Source of the DNA: Verrucomicrobia bacterium UBA1731
GTDB taxonomy: Bacteria > Verrucomicrobiota > Kiritimatiellia > RFP12 > UBA1067
DNA: 24,649 nucleotides
Assembly (NCBI GenBank): GCA_002317575.1
Contig: DCIH01000003.1
Location: 217-24,865, forward strand
Direction of reading: 5' to 3'
This document shows, one piece after another, positions 15,517 through 21,674 of this stretch; positions within the stretch are counted from its first letter, which is position 1; every line of letters begins with the position of its first letter. A program made the translations under genes and the position numbers. The notes below the pieces were generated by a model that worked only from the letters and a program-made list of their open reading frames with translations, searched no databases and was not told the DNA's origin.

Positions 15517-17934
15517 TCACTTCACCCCCTTCTTCGCCTCGAGGGCGAGCATCGTCGCGATGCGGTCGGCGCAGCCGGCGCGCATCATCTCCATGTCGCA
15601 GTTGAAGCCGTTCTGGCGCGCGAGCCACGCCATCTGGCGCTTGGCCTCGCGGCGCAGGTCCTCGTCCTTGCTCTCAAGGTGCTTCTTGCACATCTCGCGC
15701 ATCAAGGTCGCGTAGCGCAGGTCGTCGTGCGCGGCCTTGACGCCGTACCACGGCAGACCGTACAGCAGCCCGTTCTGCGCGGCGTACGCCATTTCCACGC
15801 AACGGTAGTTGCCGTCGCCGCCCGGATCCACGGCGTTTTCGTTGTAGCCGACGCAGTTCACCTGGTAGCCGTGCTGCATGTTGCCGTCGTAATGGAGCCC
15901 GAGCCAGCGGCCGTAGCCCAAACTGCGGCGGTGCACCGCCGGGTTCTCGGGCGAGGCGAAGGGCTTCGCGTACGCCATCGTGGTGCCGCCGGCCGCGTGC
16001 CAGCAGTCCGCTTCGGAGCGGAGCAGGCTCACGGACGAGTTCATGTCCTGCACATCGGCGCCGAAGGCGAGGTTGCGCTCGCCGCCGTGGGCGAAGACCT
16101 CCCAGCCCAGACGGTGCGCCGGCTCGGCGTATTCCGCCTGGTCGCACTGGAGCTGCGCGTAGCTGCCGGCTTCCGAATAGGCGATCACCATCGGCACGGC
16201 CTTCGGGTTGAGCGCCTTGTAGAAGCGGCCCCACGGCAGGAGCATGCGCGTCGAAACGCGCAACCCGAGCTCGCGGTCGGCGTCGGTCAAATCGCCGCCC
16301 TTCACGCCCTGGTAGAACTGCTTCCAGAACTTCGGCGTCGGCGCACCGAAGATGTAGTCGGGCGTGAAGCCCGCCGCCAGCGCGCACTTGGCGCGCTCGG
16401 GCGAACCGAACACCTGCTCGGTGTGGTTCATGCGGTGCTGGTGGATGTGCTTGAAGTAGTCGAGGAAGCACGCGCGCTTCTCTTCCTTCGTGATGCCGAT
16501 GGGCGAATCGGGGAAGCGGTTCATCTGCGTCCAGTACACATGGTCCACATCGTAGCACTTCGGCGCATCCGGCAGCGTGAACGGCAGCACGCGGAAGAAC
16601 ACCGCGATCTTGCCGACTTCGCCGCCGTTAGCGATGAGCGCGAGCGTTCCCTTGTAGAGTCCGGGCGTCGCGTCCTTCGGCACGTCGATCGTCATGAAGT
16701 ACTGCTGGTTGCGGCCCGCCTCCCACAGCTGCTTGGTGGGCTGGAGCGTCGCGGCGTCGCGGAACGGCACGTAGTTGCCGGGCGCGCGGTGGCCCTTGCT
16801 CGGGATGGAACCGTCCACCCACTCGGGGTTCTTGCCGTAGTTGACGCGGAAGAGGTTGCGGCAGCGCAGCTCGTCCGTGCGGATGAGTTCGTCGTCGTTC
16901 ACGAAGAGGTGCGGCGTGAGGATGCGCTGGCGCACGTCCAGGAAGTATGTGACCCACGCGCCGCCCGCGCGGTACCAGCGCTTGACGAGCTTCACATCGA
17001 TCTTGTCCGCAGCGATCTTGGCGTCGCCGCAGGAAAGGTCGGAGACCTTCACCGTGAAGTCCTTGAGCCCCTTCAACGCCGTCACCACGAAGGACGCGTC
17101 CGCGGTCTGGTCCTTGGCGGAATAGAACTTGAGCGTGCCGTCGTTCACGCCGCGCTCGGGCAGCACGTACGGCAGGAACATCTCCTGCTCGTAGGGGCGA
17201 ACCTGGTGGAACGCGACGGGCCCGTGCGCCTTCTCGCCGGCGAGACGCGCGACATTCGCGGCGTCGCGCGTGATCTCCATGAGCTCGCGCGCCGTGGAAT
17301 CGGCGGTCACCTTCGCGGCGCGCTGCGCGACGCGGTTCGCCCAGTCGGCCGTGGCGGGCACGGCCTTGGCCTGCGCAACCTGCTCCTGCGCGGCCTTGGC
17401 CTTCGCGAGCGGATCCTTGGCGCGAACGAGATAGTCGCTCGTGAGGAACGCGTCGTAGACCTTGAGGTTCTTCACCTCGCCGCCCTTGAAGTCGCCCGCG
17501 CCCGGCTCGGCGAACGCGAGGGACGGCAGGAAGATGTTGTCGTTCTCGAACTGCAGTTTGCCGTCGAGATACACGGCGGCAAACTGCTGGATGAGCGAAT
17601 AGCCGAAGGTGAAGCGGTGCCATTCGCCGGCCTTCACCTTGTCCTTGGAATAAACGCGGAAGTCGCCCTCGAGCGCGGTGGGCGCCGCGGGGAGTTCGAA
17701 GGTGACGACGCCCTCGGCGTCGACCGAAAGCGTGAAGAGCCCCGCCACTTTGCCGCCCGCCGGGAGCGCATCGAACTTCACGTCGAAGGACGCGGAAACT
17801 TCGCCCAGATCCAACTTCGCAGGAACGCTCTTCGCGTCCCGCGCGTTCCCCGGCCACACGGCCACGGGGTTCACGTCGGCGAACGCCCAACCCGCCGCCA
17901 GGCAGGCCGCCGTCGCCAGCAACAATCGCTTCAT
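15517..17934 (-). CDS. exported LamG-domain putative glycoside hydrolase (DUF4091/GH123-like)
   Basis: 805 residues from ATG 17934 (AAAGGA about 8 nt upstream). The signal peptide MKRLLLATAACLAAGWAFA comes first. Residues ~25-175 are a concanavalin/LamG-like beta-sandwich (FDVKFDALPAGGKVAGLFTL, GEWHRFTFGYS, VYLDGKLQF, GGEVKNLKVYDAFLT). A helical Ala/Lys linker leads to a second beta region ending in IDVPKDATPGLYKGTLALIA (about 415-435), the signature before DUF4091/GH123-like barrels. The remaining ~350 residues have barrel-like text rich in Trp, Tyr and His (HVYWTQMNRFPD, AYSEAGSYAQLQCDQAEYAE, WHAAGGTTMAYAKPFASPEN). The catalytic acid cannot be assigned by eye; the substrate may be a host or plant glycan. 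It is first in the operon with the CBM9-like lipoprotein and the TPR-like protein. Confidence 0.75.
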   Translation of the reverse strand: MKRLLLATAACLAAGWAFADVNPVAVWPGNARDAKSVPAKLDLGEVSASFDVKFDALPAGGKVAGLFTLSVDAEGVVTFELPAAPTALEGDFRVYSKDKVKAGEWHRFTFGYSLIQQFAAVYLDGKLQFENDNIFLPSLAFAEPGAGDFKGGEVKNLKVYDAFLTSDYLVRAKDPLAKAKAAQEQVAQAKAVPATADWANRVAQRAAKVTADSTARELMEITRDAANVARLAGEKAHGPVAFHQVRPYEQEMFLPYVLPERGVNDGTLKFYSAKDQTADASFVVTALKGLKDFTVKVSDLSCGDAKIAADKIDVKLVKRWYRAGGAWVTYFLDVRQRILTPHLFVNDDELIRTDELRCRNLFRVNYGKNPEWVDGSIPSKGHRAPGNYVPFRDAATLQPTKQLWEAGRNQQYFMTIDVPKDATPGLYKGTLALIANGGEVGKIAVFFRVLPFTLPDAPKCYDVDHVYWTQMNRFPDSPIGITKEEKRACFLDYFKHIHQHRMNHTEQVFGSPERAKCALAAGFTPDYIFGAPTPKFWKQFYQGVKGGDLTDADRELGLRVSTRMLLPWGRFYKALNPKAVPMVIAYSEAGSYAQLQCDQAEYAEPAHRLGWEVFAHGGERNLAFGADVQDMNSSVSLLRSEADCWHAAGGTTMAYAKPFASPENPAVHRRSLGYGRWLGLHYDGNMQHGYQVNCVGYNENAVDPGGDGNYRCVEMAYAAQNGLLYGLPWYGVKAAHDDLRYATLMREMCKKHLESKDEDLRREAKRQMAWLARQNGFNCDMEMMRAGCADRIATMLALEAKKGVK

Positions 17935-17964
17935 GCTCGTATCCTTTCGGCTTCCACTGGGTCA

Positions 17965-18036
17965 TCTAGGATTTCTAGCCACTCTAGAAGTCCTAGAAAC
18001 GCTAGATATTCTAGAATCGCCAGCTTTTCTAGAAAT
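17965..18036. repeat. 9-bp tandem array centred on CTAG (8 units)
   Basis: Units start at 17965, 17974, 17983, 17992, 18001, 18010, 18019 and 18028, exactly 9 bp apart. They begin TCTAG, TCTAG, TCTAG, CCTAG, GCTAG, TCTAG, GCCAG and TCTAG; seven of eight keep CTAG, a tetramer usually rare in high-GC bacteria. The other four bases of each unit vary. The array lies about 30-100 nt before the hydrolase start codon and would be in its leader or promoter. Confidence 0.8.
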
Positions 18037-18055
18037 CTTTCAGCAAGCAGCGGGA

Positions 18056-18064
18056 AGTGTAGCA
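18056..18064 (-). promoter_or_regulatory. possible extended -10 of the exported-protein operon
   Basis: TGCTACACT on the minus strand fits TGN plus TACACT. No good -35 is found 16-18 nt upstream, so this is weak. If real, the CTAG array would be transcribed as part of the hydrolase leader. Confidence 0.3.
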
Positions 18065-18070
18065 AAATCG

Positions 18071-18106
18071 ACACAACAAACCCACCCCCGCGAAAGTGGG
18101 GGTGGG
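18071..18106 (-). terminator. strong hairpin with T-rich tail, likely terminator of the ilvA-pth transcript
   Basis: An 11-bp stem (18081-18091 with 18096-18106, one G-T pair) encloses four bases, GAAA on the plus strand. Read on the minus strand, TTTGTTGTGT follows directly. It lies about 185 nt past the pth stop. The plus-strand version would be a C-GAAA-G tetraloop hairpin but has no T-run after it. Confidence 0.5.
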
Positions 18107-18117
18107 GCTCCACAGGG

Positions 18118-18143
18118 GGTCACGCCGCTCCGCCGGCGTGACC
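18118..18143. repeat. REP-like palindromic repeat, copy 2
   Basis: Arms GGTCACGCCG and CGGCGTGACC around CTCCGC. Compared with 729-754, position 3 of one arm and its partner in the other both changed (C-G to T-A), keeping a perfect stem. Both copies are followed by CAAG, so the conserved unit is slightly longer than the hairpin. Confidence 0.75.
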
Positions 18144-18187
18144 AAGCCCGGCCCGAAAAATTCGCTGTAGTCCACATCCGTGAAACA

Positions 18188-18196
18188 TGGTATAAT
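18188..18196 (+). promoter_or_regulatory. extended -10 promoter of tRNA-Gln
   Basis: TGGTATAAT on the plus strand (TATAAT at 18191-18196), ending 18 nt before the mature tRNA. The -35 region is poor, which an extended -10 can offset. The TGGTAT core matches the two minus-strand promoters at 641 and 6704. Confidence 0.7.
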
Positions 18197-18214
18197 CCGC
18201 GCCGATTTCTTCAC

Positions 18215-18289
18215 TGCCCGGTTGTGTAATGGTCAGCACAGCGGCTTTTGATGCCGCTTGAGGAGGTTCGAATCCCCCCCGGGCAACCA
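18215..18289 (+). tRNA. tRNA-Gln(TTG)
   Basis: 75 nt including an encoded CCA. The acceptor stem TGCCCGG / CCGGGCA is perfect (7 bp), with discriminator A. The D stem is GTGT / GCAC. The anticodon stem is GCGGC / GCCGC with loop TTTTGAT, giving anticodon TTG, which reads CAA (Gln). The T loop is TTCGAAT with stem GGAGG / CCCCC, which leaves one A-C mismatch in the middle. It is convergent with pth, whose stop codon is 2 nt away. Confidence 0.93.
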
Positions 18290-18291
18290 CC

Positions 18292-18873
18292 TCATGTCTC
18301 CGGCGTCCAGCCGTTGAACGCGTTCATCGCCGCCTGGGGGCCTTCCGCGATCACTTTCAGAACGGCTTTCGCCGCCGCGTCCACGACTTTGTCCATCACG
18401 GTGCGCACGTCGGGCGGAAACTTGCCGAGCACATGCCCGATCACGCGCTCGCGATTGTGGTCTTCGCGGCCCACCCCCACGCGCACGCGCACGAAACCCT
18501 GCGATCCCACGCGCTCGATGACGCTTTTGAGGCCGTTGTGGCCGCCCGCCGATCCGCCCTTGCGGATGCGGATCCTCCCCACGGGCAGGTCGATGTCGTC
18601 GGAAACCACGATCAGGTCGTCCACGGTGGCGTTGTGGTACTTCACCACGGGCGCCACCGAGTCGCCGGAAAGGTTCATGTAGGTCATGGGCTTCAAAAGC
18701 TTCAGCTTCTGGCCGGACGCGACGCAGTCGGCGATCTCGCCCTTGAAGGACGCGGACTTCTTCCAGTCCGCCCCCGCCATGCGCACCAGGGCGTCCACCA
18801 CCTCGAACCCGACCGAGTGCGGCGTGTTGGCGTATTCCGCTCCGGGATTCCCCAACCCTGCGACGACCTTCAT
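18292..18873 (-). CDS. pth: peptidyl-tRNA hydrolase
   Basis: 193 residues, the usual bacterial length, from ATG 18873. The enzyme recycles peptidyl-tRNA that drops off ribosomes by cutting the ester bond. Family motifs are all present: GLGNPGAEYANTPHSVGF with Asn9 and the catalytic His19, KPMTYMNLSG with Asn67, SDDIDLPVGRIRIR with Asp92, and GGHNGLKSVIE with Asn113. The start is two bases after the ilvA stop, so it is co-transcribed and probably translationally coupled with ilvA. The 3' end is convergent with tRNA-Gln, and antisense pairing of a read-through pth transcript with the tRNA gene is possible. Confidence 0.97.
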   Translation of the reverse strand: MKVVAGLGNPGAEYANTPHSVGFEVVDALVRMAGADWKKSASFKGEIADCVASGQKLKLLKPMTYMNLSGDSVAPVVKYHNATVDDLIVVSDDIDLPVGRIRIRKGGSAGGHNGLKSVIERVGSQGFVRVRVGVGREDHNRERVIGHVLGKFPPDVRTVMDKVVDAAAKAVLKVIAEGPQAAMNAFNGWTPET

Positions 18874-18875
18874 GG

Positions 18876-20405
18876 TCAATCCCGATTGCCCAGGAAGAGC
18901 CGGTAGGCCGGGTTCTTCGTCACGTCCTGCGCGGCGTAGCCGAGCTTCTCGACCGTGCGGCGGAATTCCGCGCGCTCGCGCTCGGGCACCTGCAGGCCCG
19001 CGAGCACCTTGCCGTGGTCCGCGCCGTGGTTGCGGTAGTGGAAGAGCGTGATGTTCCACTTAAGGCTCATCGCCTGCAGGAACTGCATCAGCGCGCCGGG
19101 ACGCTCCGGGAATTCGAACGCCCACACCACTTCGTCGTGGATGCCGCGCGTGTGGCCGCCCACCATGTGGCGGACATGCTCCTTCGCGAGCGCGTCTTCG
19201 GAAAGGTCGATCGTCTCGATGTCCGCCGCCTCCAGGGCGGCGATGAGCTTGTCCGTCTCCTCGCGGCCGCCCACGCCCAGGCCCACGAACACATGCGCAT
19301 GCGTCGGATCGCTGAAGCGGTAGTTGAACTCCGTGACGTTGCGGCGGCCGATCTTGCGGATGAAGCTTTCGAACGCGCCGCGCTTCTCGGGGATCTTGCA
19401 CTCGAGGATCGCTTCGCGCTTTTCGCCGATCTCCGTCTCTTCGGAAACGAAGCGGATGCGGTCGAAATTCATGTTCGCGCCGGAGACGATGCAGGCGTAC
19501 GTCTCGCCCTTCCTGCCTTCGCCGTACTTCTTCGCGGCCGCGAGCGCGAGCGCGCCCGCGGGCTCGCAGATCGCGCGCGTCGCCTCGAACACGTCCTTGA
19601 TCGCCGCGCATGTTTCGTCCGTCGTCACCTTCACGATGCCATCCAGATATTTGCGGCAGATCGCGAACGTGATCTTGCCCGGCTTCTTCACGCACACGCC
19701 GTCCGCGAAGAGACCGGGCTCCGCCAATGTCACGATCTTCTTCGCCTTGATGGAACGGTCCATGCAGTCCGAATCGACGGGCTCGACGCCGAACACCTTC
19801 ACCTCGGGACGAACCGCCTTCACATACGCGGCGACGCCCGCCGCGAATCCGCCGCCCCCGATCGGCACGAAGATGGCGTCGAGCCGCCCCGCGTGCTGAC
19901 GCAGGATCTCCATCGCCACCGTGCCCTGGCCCGCGATCACGTCGTCGTCGTCGTACGGCGGGATGAAGGTGAGCTTCTTCTCCGCAACGAGCTTCGCGGC
20001 CGCCTCGGCGGCGTCGGAGTAGCTGTCGCCCGCCAAGACCACCTGCGCGCCGTAGCCGCGCACCGCGCCCACCTTGATGTCCGGCGTCGTCACCGGCATC
20101 ACGATCGTCGCCTTGCAGCCGAGCTTCTTCGCGCTCAGGGCGACGCCCTGCGCGTGGTTCCCGGCGCTCGCCGCGAGAACGCCCTTCTCGAGCGCTTCGC
20201 GCGGCAGCTGCGACATCTTGTTGTACGCGCCGCGGATCTTGAAGGAGTGGACCGTCTGCAGGTCCTCGCGTTTGAGGAGGAACGTGTTGCCCAGCTTCCT
20301 GGAAAGCCCCGCCGCAATCTCCAGCGGGCTCTCGATCGCGACGTCGTACACGCGCGAGTTCAGGATCTTCTTGAGATACTTGTCCAACTTCACCTGTTCG
20401 CCCAT
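18876..20405 (-). CDS. ilvA: threonine ammonia-lyase, biosynthetic form with regulatory domain
   Basis: 509 residues from ATG 20405. It deaminates threonine to 2-oxobutanoate with PLP, the entry to isoleucine. The catalytic part shows HSFKIRGAYNK with the PLP Lys56, SAGNHAQGVALSAKKLG, and the phosphate-binding loop VPIGGGGFAAGVAAY. The C-terminal ~170 residues (from about KREAILECKIPEKRGAFESF to ITLFHYRNHGADHGKVLAGL) form two ACT-like repeats typical of the isoleucine-regulated long enzyme, so feedback control is expected. The final heptad unit of the array upstream ends next to the ATG (TTAGGAA then ATG), so the Shine-Dalgarno is supplied by the repeat with unusually short spacing. Confidence 0.95.
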   Translation of the reverse strand: MGEQVKLDKYLKKILNSRVYDVAIESPLEIAAGLSRKLGNTFLLKREDLQTVHSFKIRGAYNKMSQLPREALEKGVLAASAGNHAQGVALSAKKLGCKATIVMPVTTPDIKVGAVRGYGAQVVLAGDSYSDAAEAAAKLVAEKKLTFIPPYDDDDVIAGQGTVAMEILRQHAGRLDAIFVPIGGGGFAAGVAAYVKAVRPEVKVFGVEPVDSDCMDRSIKAKKIVTLAEPGLFADGVCVKKPGKITFAICRKYLDGIVKVTTDETCAAIKDVFEATRAICEPAGALALAAAKKYGEGRKGETYACIVSGANMNFDRIRFVSEETEIGEKREAILECKIPEKRGAFESFIRKIGRRNVTEFNYRFSDPTHAHVFVGLGVGGREETDKLIAALEAADIETIDLSEDALAKEHVRHMVGGHTRGIHDEVVWAFEFPERPGALMQFLQAMSLKWNITLFHYRNHGADHGKVLAGLQVPERERAEFRRTVEKLGYAAQDVTKNPAYRLFLGNRD

Positions 20406-20408
20406 TTC

Positions 20409-20436
20409 CTAACCCCTAACTCCTAACCCCTAATCC
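20409..20436 (-). repeat. heptad repeat array, GTTAGGR type (4 units) at the ilvA start
   Basis: Plus-strand CTAAC/CTAAT starts at 20409, 20416, 20423 and 20430, period 7. It makes up most of the 38-nt gap between the aminotransferase stop and the ilvA ATG. On the coding strand each unit contains AGGGG or AGGAG, which resembles a Shine-Dalgarno sequence. Confidence 0.85.
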
Positions 20437-20443
20437 CTTCTCA

Positions 20444-21646
20444 TCACCCCCGCATTTTCGCAACGGCGCGTTTGAAGCCCTCCGCGCTGCGCGCGATGAT
20501 CTTCTCGTCCACGCTGCACGAAAGGCGCACGTGGCCGGGACCGCCGAACCCGCGGCCGGGCACCACGAGGATCTTCTCCTCGAGCAGGACATCCGTGAAC
20601 TTCAGGTCGTCCCCGCCCGGTGCCTTCACGAAGAAGTAGAACGCGCCCTTCGGCATCTCGAATTCGACGCCCGCGTCCTTGAGCACCTGCGCCATCAGCT
20701 TGCGGCGACGGTCGTAGATCTCAAGATCGACGGTGGCGTTCACAAGCGCGGCCGCGAGCTTCTGGCCGATCACCGGCGCGTTCACGAAACCGAGCGTGCG
20801 GTTCGTGAGCGTGAGCGCCGCGACGAGCGTCTCGGCGTCTTCCAGCGCGGGGTTGACGAGCACGTAGCCGATGCGCTCGCCCGCCAGGGAAAGCGTCTTG
20901 GAGAAGCTGCCCAGGACGATCGCCCACTTCGTGAGCGGGGCGGCCGGCGGCACCGTGACGCCGTCGTACGCGAACGCCCGATAGGGCTCGTCGCACAGGA
21001 GGAACAGCGGCCGAGCGCCTTCGCCACGGGACGCGTTCACGCGGTCCACGATCGCCGCGAGCCGGCGCATCGTCTCTTCCGTGTAGACGACACCCGTGGG
21101 GTTGTTCGGCGAGTTCACCAGGAGCGCGCGCGTGCGCGGCGTGATCGCCTTTTCGATGCCGTCGAAGTCCGGCGTGAAATCGTCCGACGTCGAGGGGATC
21201 GCCTTCAAGACGCCGCCGAAGTGTCCGCAGTACGCGCCGTATTCGACGAAGTACGGCGCGGGGCACACCACTTCGTCGCCCGCGTCGATCGTCGCGCGGA
21301 AGAAGCCCACCAGCGCGCCCGCCGCGCCCACCGTCACGATCACGTGCGAGGGCTTCACGTCCATCTGCTGCTGACGGCCGAGATAGCCCGCCAGCGCCTC
21401 GCGCACCGCCGGGATGCCGGCGTTCGGGCAGTATCCGAGGCCAAGCGGCTTCACCGCGTCGGCGGCGATCTGCTCAAGCGCTTCCTTCGCCGCCGCGGGC
21501 GGCGGCACGTCCGGATTGCCGAGCGAGAAGTCGCACACGGCGTCCGCGCCGTACTGCTTCTTGAGCTCGAGGCCCTTTTCGAACATCTTGCGGATCCAGC
21601 TGGACCCTTCCATCGACTTCTTGATCTCGTCCGTAATCAGTTGCAT
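20444..21646 (-). CDS. class I/II PLP aminotransferase (aspartate aminotransferase type)
   Basis: 400 residues from ATG 21646; a TTG four codons earlier lies inside the repeat array and is less likely. It is a fold-type I aminotransferase: DFSLGNPDVPPP at the N-terminus, TVGAAGALVGFFRA, NSPNNPTGVVY, LCDEPYRAFAYDG, and SFSKTLSLAGERIGY with the PLP Lys250, ending RLSCSVDEKII. The text resembles the aspartate/aromatic-type enzymes of anaerobes that carry DFSLGNP and LPGERIGY motifs. The exact amino donor cannot be read. It stands directly before ilvA, so a role in amino acid synthesis is reasonable. It ends in tandem stops TGATGA. Confidence 0.9.
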   Translation of the reverse strand: MQLITDEIKKSMEGSSWIRKMFEKGLELKKQYGADAVCDFSLGNPDVPPPAAAKEALEQIAADAVKPLGLGYCPNAGIPAVREALAGYLGRQQQMDVKPSHVIVTVGAAGALVGFFRATIDAGDEVVCPAPYFVEYGAYCGHFGGVLKAIPSTSDDFTPDFDGIEKAITPRTRALLVNSPNNPTGVVYTEETMRRLAAIVDRVNASRGEGARPLFLLCDEPYRAFAYDGVTVPPAAPLTKWAIVLGSFSKTLSLAGERIGYVLVNPALEDAETLVAALTLTNRTLGFVNAPVIGQKLAAALVNATVDLEIYDRRRKLMAQVLKDAGVEFEMPKGAFYFFVKAPGGDDLKFTDVLLEEKILVVPGRGFGGPGHVRLSCSVDEKIIARSAEGFKRAVAKMRG

Positions 21647-21674
21647 TTCAACCTTCAATCTTCGACCTTCAAAC
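21647..21674 (-). repeat. heptad repeat array, GTTGAAR type (4 units) at the aminotransferase start
   Basis: Plus-strand TTCAA/TTCGA starts at 21647, 21654, 21661 and 21668, period 7. It fills the whole 28-nt gap between the dehydrogenase stop (21675) and the aminotransferase ATG (21646). On the coding strand the units read TTGAAGG-like, offering GAAGG as a Shine-Dalgarno. Same unit as 690-717. Confidence 0.8.

Noticed and set aside
17931..18113. 60-codon minus-strand frame over the CTAG array
   Set aside because: The LE-rich text (LAILEYLAFLGLLEWLEIL) results from translating the 9-bp repeat; there is no supporting motif and it overlaps the terminator hairpin.
15496..18141. 881-codon plus-strand open frame
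   Set aside because: Antisense to the hydrolase gene and its repeat-containing leader; the composition is that of a shadow frame.
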